Positions 14,700 through 22,583 of a DNA stretch of 64,000 bases are shown in pieces. The translations under genes and the position numbers were made by a program. Every line of letters starts with the position of its first letter. Position 1 is the stretch's first letter. Source of the stretch: a virus; IMG/VR virus record IMGVR_UViG_3300032296_004087, positions 53,136 to 117,135 of that record; one strand, given 5' to 3'. The notes beneath the pieces are model-generated. The model searched no databases. It was not told the DNA's origin and worked only from the letters and a program-made list of their open reading frames with translations.

Positions 14700-15416
14700 A
14701 TGGATGATGTAACCATAATTTTACAAGGAAGAATCAATCCTGCGTGTTTAAAACGGTGGGTTGACACCTATTTTGATTGGAATGTTGTTGTTTCTACTTG
14801 GACAAAAGTGGATGGACATGACAACCAAATTAATATTTCATCTATCCCAAAAAAATGGTCTTTTTTAATTTTACCTCAACCACAAAAAACAATTGACATA
14901 TCGTCACTTCAATTTCAAATCCAATCTACCACTAATGCATTTCCATATGTTAATACTGAATATTTGATTAAAGCTCGTGGTGATGAGTTTTATTCCAATC
15001 TTCACAGATTTGTAAGGGAAATGAAATATAAAAAAGAACAGATTATCTGTAGTGACATTTATTATAGAGGGTATCAAGGTAATTATTTTCATATTTCGGA
15101 CCATCTAATTGGTGGGACAACAAATAATGTGAAAGCCATGTTCGAAAAAACTTTCGAGCAAATTAGTGATGGTTGGAAAATGACTAGTAACTTTCACGGT
15201 AGTAGTAATCCTGAAACATATTTAGGATTTGGGTTTGTTAGTTATAAGGAAAAAATACTGAAAGAAGACCACGAACATTACCTATCTCAGGGGATTTCAG
15301 AACCTTTATTTGAAAAATGGTTTGACAATTACGATTTACAAAAATTAAGTCCTTATTTAGTGTCTTGTCAGGGGAATTCTTTTGATGTAAAATACAACTG
15401 TAATGCTAATTTTTAA
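14700..15416 (+). CDS. WavE-like glycosyltransferase
   Basis: 238 residues. VTIILQGRINP at the N-terminus, VVVSTWTKVDG, then NTEYLIKARGDEFYSNL recall the WavE/LPS-synthesis family pattern (ixGxi..., StW, yxlKxRxD). It starts immediately at the previous stop, so it is co-translated with the GT2-like enzyme. Probably modifies surface glycan or a phage glycoconjugate. Moderate confidence in family. Confidence 0.72.
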   Translation: MDDVTIILQGRINPACLKRWVDTYFDWNVVVSTWTKVDGHDNQINISSIPKKWSFLILPQPQKTIDISSLQFQIQSTTNAFPYVNTEYLIKARGDEFYSNLHRFVREMKYKKEQIICSDIYYRGYQGNYFHISDHLIGGTTNNVKAMFEKTFEQISDGWKMTSNFHGSSNPETYLGFGFVSYKEKILKEDHEHYLSQGISEPLFEKWFDNYDLQKLSPYLVSCQGNSFDVKYNCNANF

Positions 15417-15445
15417 ATTTTTTTGTAATTGTAAATTAAAAAGAG

Positions 15446-15453
15446 TATCTTTG
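15446..15453 (+). promoter_or_regulatory. Host-like -7 box TATCTTTG, 4 nt before ATG
   Basis: TATCTTTG then four A residues and the ATG at 15458. Confidence 0.7.
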
Positions 15454-15457
15454 AAAA

Positions 15458-15706
15458 ATGGAAGAAACATATAAAGTAGAGGTTATGGTTACTATAACTG
15501 ATGGTTTATCGAAAATTCAAGTAAATCAAAACTCCGAGCAAGATTTGTCGCCCGACATATTAGCAATGGTATTGGCCTCAGGCACTGCTTTAGCAATTAG
15601 ATTATCTGATAATGAAGTGGAAACCATGCAAGATGTAATTGATTATCTTAATAATGAATTCATAGATACAGGTTCTTTCAAAGATGCAAGAATTGTCAAA
15701 TCTTAA
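15458..15706 (+). CDS. Small hypothetical protein, 82 residues
   Basis: MEETYKVEVMVTITDGLSKIQVNQ, beta-rich start, then a helical acidic end. No known motif. Start is fixed by the TATCTTTG box. Likely an early/host-RNA-polymerase gene by promoter type. Confidence 0.75.
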   Translation: MEETYKVEVMVTITDGLSKIQVNQNSEQDLSPDILAMVLASGTALAIRLSDNEVETMQDVIDYLNNEFIDTGSFKDARIVKS

Positions 15707-15712
15707 TTTTTT

Positions 15713-16381
15713 ATGAAGGCAAACAATCTTAAACATAGTCGAGTTAAAAAAATACTCACGAGACTCTTAAGAGACAAAGCTCGGGAAATTCTACCCCCAA
15801 GTGCTTATTACAAATTAAAAGATACTATTATAATTAAATTACATCCACAAAATAAGATATTCACCTTAACAGAATCTGAACAAAATTGTGTTAGAATATA
15901 TTATAGTGCAAATATCAAAGTAGATTGGGTCAAAATTTTTTCTAACAATCATAAAAGTGCTCTTATTGCACACACTAATATAGAGAGGTTTAAAAAAAGT
16001 TTTAATGATGAGGTGAGTAAAATTTTAAAGTATATGGGTATGAAAAAACCTACTTACGAATGGAGAGAAAAGAATCCACCATTTATTTCGGTTTCATCTA
16101 TTATTATTCAATGTGAAAATCCGTTATATCGGGAAAAATCAGAAATTTTGAACCCTAAAATTGCGGAAATCAAAACCAATATTAGAAGTCTAACAATAAC
16201 TCACCAAGAAAAAGAGGTCACTGTTAAAGATTTAATTCATGCAATTCGTGTCAAACCCCTTGTAACTAATTTTAGTTACGAAATTAGTTACAAAAAGTCC
16301 CCCACCTTTAAAATTTTGGATATCAACCTCAGGGGAAAATTGCATAAAAAAAATCCAAAGCTATCAAAATTTATTAAGTAG
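15713..16381 (+). CDS. Basic hypothetical protein, 222 residues
   Basis: MKANNLKHSRVKKILTRLLRDKAREIL is a very basic amphipathic N-terminus, somewhat tag-like but without [LI]-x-E. The protein is Lys-rich overall and ends KKNPKLSKFIK. No domain recognised. It starts 6 nt after the previous stop. A nucleic-acid-binding role is possible from charge alone. Confidence 0.72.
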   Translation: MKANNLKHSRVKKILTRLLRDKAREILPPSAYYKLKDTIIIKLHPQNKIFTLTESEQNCVRIYYSANIKVDWVKIFSNNHKSALIAHTNIERFKKSFNDEVSKILKYMGMKKPTYEWREKNPPFISVSSIIIQCENPLYREKSEILNPKIAEIKTNIRSLTITHQEKEVTVKDLIHAIRVKPLVTNFSYEISYKKSPTFKILDINLRGKLHKKNPKLSKFIK

Positions 16382-16383
16382 TT

Positions 16384-17163
16384 CTAAATTGAATCTTTTA
16401 ATTTATAGTATCTAAGATAAGATGATTTCATACTCAGCCAAGGTCCATCACCCAAGGGACCTTGATAGTGAGTCCCACCACCCAACCAAATAAGTTTGTT
16501 ATTTGGGGTGTATCCTCTAACACTTTCCCAAACTTTAATGTTGTTGATGTAATATATTGTTTTGTTCGGATAAAATTCACAAACAAATTTGATTGGTTTT
16601 TTGTAAGATTCTGATGGTATTTTATATTTTGAAGGTGAATCAAATTTCCATTTTTTTGATTTATACGAAGTACCATAGTGTACATTACCAGCAATTGTCT
16701 CCTCTCCACCTACACCCCACATATATTCGAACACATCGAATTCGGGCATTGTAGCTTCTTTATCTGTTGTCCAAAATGCGGTCCACTGACCCTCGAATCT
16801 CGGGATATAAACTTTGGTTTCTATTCTTCCAAATGTTGGTATTGAAGTTGGGTTTCTTGAAATAATGGTACCTGCGTTGTATGGGGTTTGAGGGTCAGAG
16901 TTTCTTGTGTTCCAAAACTCGATTCCTTCTGATGTTAACTTTATATTATTAACATCGAACCTACAAGTATGGTTTTTGTTCACCTTTTCACCCCATGGGG
17001 GTTGAAATCTAAAATCTTGGGACAAAGTAGGTAAATCTAATTTGGTAAAATCCCATTCTTTTACCATTTCAAATTTATCAATAGTTTTATCTTGGTGTGA
17101 GATAGCAAATTTTAATAAAAACCAAAGTCTAATGCCTCTAACATTATTTAAAAATCTTTCCAT
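16384..17163 (-). CDS. Glycoside hydrolase family 16
   Basis: 259 residues. The GH16 catalytic signature E-F-D-V-F-E lies at residues 141-146 (nucleophile E141, D143, acid/base E146), preceded by FGRIETKVYIPRFEGQWTAFW, the conserved strand of this family. GH16 enzymes cleave beta-1,3/1,4-glucans, agars or carrageenans. No signal peptide is evident, so a virion-bound depolymerase is more likely than a secreted enzyme. Reverse-complement TATTTAT at 17175-17181 is 11 nt upstream of its ATG, consistent with late expression. Confidence 0.9.
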   Translation of the reverse strand: MERFLNNVRGIRLWFLLKFAISHQDKTIDKFEMVKEWDFTKLDLPTLSQDFRFQPPWGEKVNKNHTCRFDVNNIKLTSEGIEFWNTRNSDPQTPYNAGTIISRNPTSIPTFGRIETKVYIPRFEGQWTAFWTTDKEATMPEFDVFEYMWGVGGEETIAGNVHYGTSYKSKKWKFDSPSKYKIPSESYKKPIKFVCEFYPNKTIYYINNIKVWESVRGYTPNNKLIWLGGGTHYQGPLGDGPWLSMKSSYLRYYKLKDSI

Positions 17164-17174
17164 ATTCCTTTAAG

Positions 17175-17181
17175 ATAAATA
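17175..17181 (-). promoter_or_regulatory. Phage late-type promoter box on minus strand
   Basis: ATAAATA on the plus strand, i.e. TATTTAT upstream of the GH16 gene. Confidence 0.55.
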
Positions 17182-17205
17182 TTTGTTTGTTTGGTTAGTT
17201 TAGTT

Positions 17206-17213
17206 TATATTTG
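17206..17213 (+). promoter_or_regulatory. Host-like -7 box TATATTTG, 4 nt before ATG
   Basis: Followed by ATGT and the ATG at 17218; divergent from the GH16 promoter. Confidence 0.7.
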
Positions 17214-17217
17214 ATGT

Positions 17218-17526
17218 ATGTTGAACTATCTAATCGTATTTGTCTTTCAGTTTCTTTTTAATATTTTCAAAACTTTGGAGATAAAGTTCACCTTTGAAGA
17301 TAAATTGGCACCACTACTGATGAATTCGGTATGGATTAATTTGGTGAGTTTAGCTTCGGTATTTTATTCGATTGAGGGATTACTTTCAGGTGATTTTTTG
17401 ATTATACCATTCTATATTTTAGGTAGTGTGATTGGGAAGTGGTTTGCGATGAAGAAAATGGAAAATGTGAGAGGTAAGATTTTTCAATTTTTATTTTTTA
17501 AGAAAAAAGATGAAACATCTAACTGA
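17218..17526 (+). CDS. Small integral membrane protein, 102 residues
   Basis: Three hydrophobic segments (residues about 3-20, 33-52, 58-78), a conserved-looking FNIFKTLEIKFT after the first helix and GSVIGKW after the third. The pattern is familiar from small Bacteroidota and phage membrane proteins of unknown function. C-terminus is basic and polar, probably cytoplasmic. Starts a run of overlapping small genes. Confidence 0.78.
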   Translation: MLNYLIVFVFQFLFNIFKTLEIKFTFEDKLAPLLMNSVWINLVSLASVFYSIEGLLSGDFLIIPFYILGSVIGKWFAMKKMENVRGKIFQFLFFKKKDETSN

Positions 17527-17650
17527 CGATGAGCTTATCGAATCTTATCGCGAATTACTTTCGCGAGGGATTACTAGTTGGTCATCTTCGGTTGGGAAAC
17601 AATTAATGGAACAAGAATTAAAAAAAAGAAATTTAAATTATGAATTTTAG
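17510..17650 (+). CDS. Small hypothetical protein, 46 residues
   Basis: MKHLTDDELIESYRELLSRG, then SWSSSVGKQLMEQELKKRN. It overlaps the upstream membrane gene by 17 nt and the downstream gene by 11 nt, a chain typical of translational coupling. Acidic helical peptide; no known motif. Confidence 0.62.
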   Translation: MKHLTDDELIESYRELLSRGITSWSSSVGKQLMEQELKKRNLNYEF

Positions 17651-17915
17651 TGCTGCCCCTTTTACCACTGTTCTTAGTTGGTGTGAAAAACATGGTTGTA
17701 ACCGTATTGAGATGATTAGTTCAGATAATAATAAAGTTAATGTAAATGTAATTTGGAAAGGTTTCAATATTAATATGGTTATCGATACTCAGACAACTAT
17801 AACCGAGACAAAAGTGAAAAAACCTATAGATGATGGACATGAGACAATAGTTTCAATTAATTCTAACTTATCTTTGGTTGATACATTGAATTATTTTGAA
17901 TCGTTAGTTAAGTAA
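17640..17915 (+). CDS. Small hypothetical protein, 91 residues
   Basis: MNFSAAPFTTVLSWCEKHGCN, then a beta-strand-rich body and polar end. Two Cys close together near the N-terminus. No recognised family. Its stop abuts the ATG of the next gene (TAATG). Confidence 0.72.
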   Translation: MNFSAAPFTTVLSWCEKHGCNRIEMISSDNNKVNVNVIWKGFNINMVIDTQTTITETKVKKPIDDGHETIVSINSNLSLVDTLNYFESLVK

Positions 17916-18190
17916 TGAGAAAAGAAGTTGTTTTTACATATTTGGATTTAAAATTTATCCCTAATTATCCTGTTGATAGGTCTATTTTGCCTGGTTTTTC
18001 AACTAATCCTAATGATATATTGGAGGAGTTTATCAAAACCGAACACATTTTGTGGATTCCAAAATCTCAAAAAGATTTACCCAAGTATCTCGATTTAAGT
18101 TGGGAAAATTTTAAACCTTTGATGTGTGAGTGGTTCAATGAGAGGTTTTCCCAAGAACATGGTAAAATTGAAGATTTATTTCAAATTTAA
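17915..18190 (+). CDS. Small hypothetical protein, 91 residues
   Basis: MRKEVVFTYLDLKFIPNYPVDRSI; aromatic and acidic, no known motif. Starts within the stop of the preceding gene, so it is translated with it. Confidence 0.72.
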   Translation: MRKEVVFTYLDLKFIPNYPVDRSILPGFSTNPNDILEEFIKTEHILWIPKSQKDLPKYLDLSWENFKPLMCEWFNERFSQEHGKIEDLFQI

Positions 18191-18195
18191 TCGAT

Positions 18196-18282
18196 ATGTA
18201 TGAAGATTACCTTGACGATGATGAAGATATCTACATCAAAAATGAAAACACTTTTAGTGATTCTTTAGAAGATGAGGATTGA
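18196..18282 (+). CDS. Highly acidic micro-protein, 28 residues
   Basis: MYEDYLDDDEDIYIKNENTF..., more than half acidic residues. It sits 5 nt after the previous stop and overlaps the next gene, supporting translation. Small acidic phage proteins are often inhibitors or DNA mimics, but there is no direct evidence here. Confidence 0.5.
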   Translation: MYEDYLDDDEDIYIKNENTFSDSLEDED

Positions 18283-18427
18283 GATTAATAATAACTTTTT
18301 AATGTTATTGGGAACAATTTTTGCAATTTTTAATTTATTATATCCCAGTCTTATCCTGTCTTTTCTTTTCGGGTGTTGCTTTGGACAAATCTTTGCCAAT
18401 TTGATTCGGGCAAAACAACAAAAATGA
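18272..18427 (+). CDS. Small two-helix membrane protein, 51 residues
   Basis: MRIEINNNFLMLLGTIFAIFN and a second hydrophobic segment LILSFLFGCCFGQIFANL, ending in a short basic tail. Overlaps the upstream acidic micro-gene by 11 nt. Last gene before the next TATTTAT promoter. Confidence 0.6.
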   Translation: MRIEINNNFLMLLGTIFAIFNLLYPSLILSFLFGCCFGQIFANLIRAKQQK

Positions 18428-18430
18428 TGG

Positions 18431-18437
18431 TATTTAT
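18431..18437 (+). promoter_or_regulatory. Phage late-type promoter box TATTTAT
   Basis: 5 nt before the ATG at 18443. Confidence 0.65.
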
Positions 18438-18442
18438 ATCAT

Positions 18443-18973
18443 ATGAGTGACCCCGATTTATTAAAATTACGACAAATAAGTTTTTTGATAAAAAAATTCC
18501 CTGACCAATGGCAAAACCTTACAGGAGATTTTGATGATTTAGAATTGTCAGACTTATCTGATTGGTTGGACAAGTATGCCAAATATATCTCTTTAGATAC
18601 GAGTGAAATTTTTGATATCTATGAGTTAATTAAAGCAAACCTTGATAATCTGAACAATGGAGTTCCGATAACGGGTGAGAATGTAAAATACCCAAAATAC
18701 AATCAGTATAAAGTAGAATGGAGTCAAAATTTTCAAGAAACGGGTACTGAATGGGGGACGAAAAGATATTCGGGTTCAGATGAAAAATCCGTTCATAAAC
18801 AATTCAAATTTGATAGGTATACCGGAAATTTCGACTACGACACTGATGACACAGAATATGATGATAAAGAAACTTATAATTTCGACTATAAAATAGTTGA
18901 GGAACAGTTAAAAAAAACAATACACAATGTTCTAAAGGAACACTATAAACTATTTATAAATAAAAAAAACTAA
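18443..18973 (+). CDS. Hypothetical late protein, 176 residues
   Basis: MSDPDLLKLRQISFLIKKFPDQW start, acidic centre with YDTDDTEYDDKETYNFDY and a basic C-terminal end VLKEHYKLFINKKN. No known domain. It begins a tagged gene cluster (18443-20327) and its 3' end contains TATTTAT at 18951 driving the next gene. Confidence 0.78.
   Translation: MSDPDLLKLRQISFLIKKFPDQWQNLTGDFDDLELSDLSDWLDKYAKYISLDTSEIFDIYELIKANLDNLNNGVPITGENVKYPKYNQYKVEWSQNFQETGTEWGTKRYSGSDEKSVHKQFKFDRYTGNFDYDTDDTEYDDKETYNFDYKIVEEQLKKTIHNVLKEHYKLFINKKN
18951..18957 (+). promoter_or_regulatory. TATTTAT box in the 3' end of the upstream gene
   Basis: Overlaps codons of the 18443 gene; 17 nt before the ATG at 18975. Confidence 0.5.
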
Positions 18974-18974
18974 T

Positions 18975-19172
18975 ATGGGACAGAGACTAATCATTACCGA
19001 AGAAGAAAAAAATAGAATCCAATCTCTTTATGAAAACATGGGTGTTGCCTTTGGAAATGAAATGAACGGACTTAAAGTTAAAAAAGAAGAATCCACCGAG
19101 GAAGTTGAAGAGACTATGGATGATGTTTCAGAAGAGGTTGAGACCGATGAAGAAGAAGAAGATGAAGAGTAA
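18975..19172 (+). CDS. Small tagged acidic protein, 65 residues
   Basis: MGQRLIITEEEKNRIQSLYENMGVAFG is shared with the proteins at 29872 and 30165; L-Y-E is the putative processing site. After the shared GVAFGxEMNG segment the protein is an acidic low-complexity tail ending in a Glu/Asp run. Probably a small internal or scaffold-type protein whose acidic tail balances charge; that part is inference. Confidence 0.78.
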   Translation: MGQRLIITEEEKNRIQSLYENMGVAFGNEMNGLKVKKEESTEEVEETMDDVSEEVETDEEEEDEE

Positions 19173-19449
19173 AAATTTAAAAGTCACTGAAGAACAACTT
19201 TCCAAGATTGTAGAATCTTTGAAGGATGAAAATCATAATCTGAAAGAACAATCTCGTTTGGGAGCAATTGGAAATGCTGCTTTAAAACAAATGAATATTG
19301 AACCAAAAAATAAAGTTGTGGACCCTAAACCTGGTGTGTATAAAACGACGGTTCAAATTACAAACGATAAAAAACTCAAAGTAACTCTTCCTGAAGGAAC
19401 ATTTGAATATTCTTCTTATAAACATTTACCATCAACAAAAAAGTTGTAA
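19162..19449 (+). CDS. Small tagged late protein, 95 residues
   Basis: Start chosen at the ATG at 19162 (MKSKNLKVTEEQLSKIVESLK), which gives the tag and overlaps the upstream gene by 11 nt; the longer frame only reads the Glu-rich tail out of frame. Candidate sites are I-V-E and L-K-E-Q. The C-terminal half is beta-rich (VYKTTVQITNDKKLKVTL). No known family. Confidence 0.75.
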   Translation: MKSKNLKVTEEQLSKIVESLKDENHNLKEQSRLGAIGNAALKQMNIEPKNKVVDPKPGVYKTTVQITNDKKLKVTLPEGTFEYSSYKHLPSTKKL

Positions 19450-20327
19450 TGTCTAAAATTATAAAACTCACAGAATCGGATTTGATAAGAATTGTAAAAA
19501 AAGTTTTACAAGAGCAACTTACCGTGGACAGTGGGCAAAATTTCAAGACATTTGAGAAAAATATGATGGGTGTTAACCCTCAACCAAGAAAGTTTAATTA
19601 CAAAATTGAGGACACCGTAGTAACCTCTTTGAATTGGGGTTCGGCAGATAAGCGAAATAAAACCGCATCATACTCCGTTTCAACAGATTCAAGAGACCCA
19701 GAGTTGAAAATTGTCCCAACAAACCCAGCTTCAGAACTTTCAAGGTATAACACTCAACTTCTTGCTAATATTAATAAGTTTTTCAAGGATAAAGGATATT
19801 CAATAAAACCAAGTAGTAAACTTACCACAGTCACAATTGATTATTCGAAGGGTGAGAAAGTTAAAAATGACCTCAATGAACTTTTCAAGTTATATCCATT
19901 ACCTTCAAGTGGAACCAAACAACCATTTCAATGGAAACCATCACCTACCGAAGAGGAAGTTAGAGATGGAAAAAGAATTCTAAGATTTGGGATGCAGGGT
20001 GAGTTTGTAAAAAAAGTTCAAGAAAAATTAAAATCTGAGGGATTTAAAGTTGGTCCGATTGACTCAAAATTTGGTGGACAAACTTTAAAAGCTGTCAAAG
20101 AATTTCAGACTAAAGTTGGTTTGAAAGTTGATGGTTTAGTTGGTAAAGATACCTATGCTGCTATGTTCAGAAAGCCTGCAGAAAAAACTCAAAGTGCTCA
20201 GCCGAAAGGTTCACAAAGTGTATTACCACAAAAACCAACATCAGGAGTTCGAAGAACTGCAAACATTCCTACTTCTATCACAACATCTAACACAATCGTA
20301 GCTGACACAGGATTAGATTTTAGTTAA
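19449..20327 (+). CDS. Tagged peptidoglycan-binding protein
   Basis: 292 residues. Tag MSKIIKLTESDLIRIVKKVLQEQ ends in L-Q-E-Q. A central unknown region follows, then a peptidoglycan-binding type 1 domain at roughly residues 178-240 (GMQGEFVKKVQEKL...GPIDSKFGGQTLKAVKEFQ...VDGLVGKDTYAAM). The low-complexity Ser/Thr/Pro tail may be flexible. In a virion this would contact the host wall during entry, or be carried for lysis. Its start overlaps the stop of the preceding gene. Confidence 0.88.
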   Translation: MSKIIKLTESDLIRIVKKVLQEQLTVDSGQNFKTFEKNMMGVNPQPRKFNYKIEDTVVTSLNWGSADKRNKTASYSVSTDSRDPELKIVPTNPASELSRYNTQLLANINKFFKDKGYSIKPSSKLTTVTIDYSKGEKVKNDLNELFKLYPLPSSGTKQPFQWKPSPTEEEVRDGKRILRFGMQGEFVKKVQEKLKSEGFKVGPIDSKFGGQTLKAVKEFQTKVGLKVDGLVGKDTYAAMFRKPAEKTQSAQPKGSQSVLPQKPTSGVRRTANIPTSITTSNTIVADTGLDFS

Positions 20328-20335
20328 TAAAAAAC

Positions 20336-20342
20336 TATTTAT
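20336..20342 (+). promoter_or_regulatory. Phage late-type promoter box TATTTAT
   Basis: 15 nt before the ATG at 20358. Confidence 0.5.
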
Positions 20343-20357
20343 AAAAAAAGATTAGAA

Positions 20358-20747
20358 ATGGAAGAAATTTGGGGAATTAATTTAAGAATTGAGAACAACA
20401 CTGATTTTGTTGTTCAAATTGCAAACGCGGAATTTGACCCATTTGTGGTTGAATCATTATCTGTTTTAGAGTGGACAGAAATTATCAAGACATTATCTTT
20501 GACTCTTACATTCAAAGATGAAAATGACAACAATGTAATGGTTGGAACTTTGGTTTATAACTCAACAGATGGGGTCATAGTAAATCGTGGAGATTTGAAT
20601 AACCAAACAATTAGTATGGATATTTTCGTAAATGGAGAAAATGAGTTTAACCAAACTCAAATTTCTAATGGAGCGGTAACCGTTTGTACTTGGGATGATA
20701 TTATCCGTGGTGGTAATATTGGATTGTCATTTAATAATGTAGTATAA
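20358..20747 (+). CDS. Hypothetical beta-rich protein, 129 residues
   Basis: MEEIWGINLRIENNTDFVVQIANAEFD. Alternating hydrophobic strands, many Asn and Thr, no helix-rich tag. Composition suggests a beta-sandwich such as a decoration or fibre-associated protein, but no motif confirms this. Followed by a strong terminator. Confidence 0.75.
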   Translation: MEEIWGINLRIENNTDFVVQIANAEFDPFVVESLSVLEWTEIIKTLSLTLTFKDENDNNVMVGTLVYNSTDGVIVNRGDLNNQTISMDIFVNGENEFNQTQISNGAVTVCTWDDIIRGGNIGLSFNNVV

Positions 20748-20764
20748 TAACATGATGTTGATTA

Positions 20765-20797
20765 AAAAAAACCCCCTACACCAAGGGGGTTTTTTTA
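20765..20797 (+). terminator. Rho-independent terminator
   Basis: AAAAACCCCCT and AGGGGGTTTTTTT with ACACCA loop. Confidence 0.85.
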
Positions 20798-20810
20798 TTT
20801 GATGACGGAA

Positions 20811-20817
20811 TATTTAT
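20811..20817 (+). promoter_or_regulatory. Phage late-type promoter box TATTTAT
   Basis: 4 nt before the ATG at 20822, directly after a terminator. Confidence 0.65.
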
Positions 20818-20821
20818 TGAT

Positions 20822-20938
20822 ATGGCAAAATCTAAAAAGTCTATACCAAAACCAACAAGCCGTAAAACAGTTTTGAAGAGAAATAAAAGAAATAACGAAA
20901 ACTTGGAGTTATTAAAAAAATTAGAATCTGATAAATGA
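20822..20938 (+). CDS. Small basic protein, 38 residues
   Basis: MAKSKKSIPKPTSRKTVLKRNKRN, then an acidic helix ENLELLKKLESDK. Placed exactly between a terminator-promoter pair and the next gene, overlapping it by ATGA. Possibly a nucleic-acid-binding micro-protein; not recognised. Confidence 0.65.
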   Translation: MAKSKKSIPKPTSRKTVLKRNKRNNENLELLKKLESDK

Positions 20939-22215
20939 ATTTTAGTGAGTATATCAAATTAATTTTTGAAGGGAGACAACCTAGTCAAAATGTCAAAGTT
21001 GCCATGGAAATGTCGGACGACGAACTTGCCGATTATTTGGAAGAGTTATTCCCAGATATCAAAACAATTATCTCATCTCAACCAGGACTTTATCAATACC
21101 TTCTCAGAAGTAGGAAAGATGTACTTGAAAAACTAAAAGCTAAAAGAGCTAAAGGGATTGATTACTACCAAAACATAATTTCTAAGTTTAAAACTTTACC
21201 GGAACTTAAATCTGAATATCCAAGTTTATACGCAACATTATATTCGAAATTTGGTAAAGAAGTTACAAACGAATTGTTATCAGGTTTAGAAAGAGGCACA
21301 AGGGGTAGAAAAATTTCTCAATCTACGACCAAAGATACCGAACCTGAAACAATACAACAAACTGAAAATCCATATTTGAAACTTCAAGACCTTGAAAGTA
21401 TTTTATCAAACTATTCATCGTTCAATGAGTTTAGAATGAAAAATGTTAAATTACTATCTGATTTAAGTATGGAATTAGGTGGTGAACAATTTACCGATTT
21501 TATGAACGATATTGAAAATAAGTTTTTAAAATTAGAACCTCTTTCACTCGAAAAAGCCAAGAAAATAATTTCTAATTACGAATATCTTGGTGACTTCAGA
21601 AAAGAAAATCCAAAACTTCTCATCGATATTAAAAAAACATTTGATAAGGATGTTGTTAGAGATTTGTTGAGTGGATTGAAGAGAGGTGTCGCTGAAAGAA
21701 AAAATGAGAAATTTAGTGTAACAAATGCTAGAGAAATTATCTCAAAATACACAGATTTGGATATTTTTATTACTCAAAGGTCTGATGTTGCACAAAACAT
21801 TAGAAAATATTTTGGCAGTCATGGTTTCTACGAACTAACAAAAGGTTTGAATAGAAAAAAACAAGTATCTGAACCAAAAGAGGAATTACCTACAGGTAAA
21901 ATTAGAGAAATTGCAACAAAATATAAGGATTGGGATAGTTTATTGGCAAACGAAAAAGATTTTGTGAAATTAGGGTTAAAAATTTATGGAACTCAAGGTT
22001 TTAAAATATTAGTTAATAATGTTTACGGAGTCACTGAACCAGTCAAAACTACCAAATCAATTCTAACAAAAGGGAGTATTGGTAAAATACCTACTTCTAA
22101 AATCAAAGATTTTTTGAGTAAGTTCCCAACTAAAGAGAGTCTCAAGTCCAAAAGACCTGAAGTCTATGATACATTAGAGGAGCTTGGGATAATAAACAGT
22201 TATTATGGTAGTTAA
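20935..22215 (+). CDS. Tagged helical-repeat protein, 426 residues
   Basis: Tag MNFSEYIKLIFEGRQ (I-F-E). The body contains about five or six degenerate repeats of roughly 55-60 residues with the pattern ixsKYxxLxxFrxxxpxLxxxlxxxfGxxxxxeLlxGLxRG, e.g. starting near QNIISKFKTLPEL, KKIISNYEYLGDF, REIISKYTDLDIF and REIATKYKDWDSL. Such alpha-helical repeats commonly build elongated scaffolds. Starts 4 nt inside the previous gene. Family unknown to me; likely structural or packaged. Confidence 0.8.
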   Translation: MNFSEYIKLIFEGRQPSQNVKVAMEMSDDELADYLEELFPDIKTIISSQPGLYQYLLRSRKDVLEKLKAKRAKGIDYYQNIISKFKTLPELKSEYPSLYATLYSKFGKEVTNELLSGLERGTRGRKISQSTTKDTEPETIQQTENPYLKLQDLESILSNYSSFNEFRMKNVKLLSDLSMELGGEQFTDFMNDIENKFLKLEPLSLEKAKKIISNYEYLGDFRKENPKLLIDIKKTFDKDVVRDLLSGLKRGVAERKNEKFSVTNAREIISKYTDLDIFITQRSDVAQNIRKYFGSHGFYELTKGLNRKKQVSEPKEELPTGKIREIATKYKDWDSLLANEKDFVKLGLKIYGTQGFKILVNNVYGVTEPVKTTKSILTKGSIGKIPTSKIKDFLSKFPTKESLKSKRPEVYDTLEELGIINSYYGS

Positions 22216-22220
22216 GTATT

Positions 22221-22583
22221 ATGCAAGTTGTAATTGATTTGGACCAAGCTAGAAGAATAGGATTCAATGTCTTGGATAAGATATATGGACCTTTAAGAAA
22301 AAGGTGGGGAGAGATTTACAACGATGTTTATATCGACGAAAATTGGAAACCAAGGATTGGTGTTCACAATTCCATTTTAAGCCCTAAAGGGGTTTTCATA
22401 CTTAAAGAAGACTTTTTGAAGTTTAGAACTGTTATACCGATAAGTGAAACACAATTTGCCGATATTTTTGGTGATTGGTTGAAGAGAAATTACAGTATTG
22501 AAAACATTGATGTCTTAACCACCACAGGGGAGGACAAGTTGAAATTCATAGCTAATACTGACCGTTCGAAAGTCAGAGCTTAG
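22221..22583 (+). CDS. Late protein of the C-terminal DW family, 120 residues
   Basis: MQVVIDLDQARRIGFNVLDKIYGPL start, C-terminal ISETQFADIFGDWLKRNYSIENIDVL shared in pattern with the 9294 and 24621 proteins. Follows the helical-repeat gene by 5 nt in the same operon. Overlaps by 11 nt the 3' end of a convergent gene. Function unknown. Confidence 0.78.
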   Translation: MQVVIDLDQARRIGFNVLDKIYGPLRKRWGEIYNDVYIDENWKPRIGVHNSILSPKGVFILKEDFLKFRTVIPISETQFADIFGDWLKRNYSIENIDVLTTTGEDKLKFIANTDRSKVRA

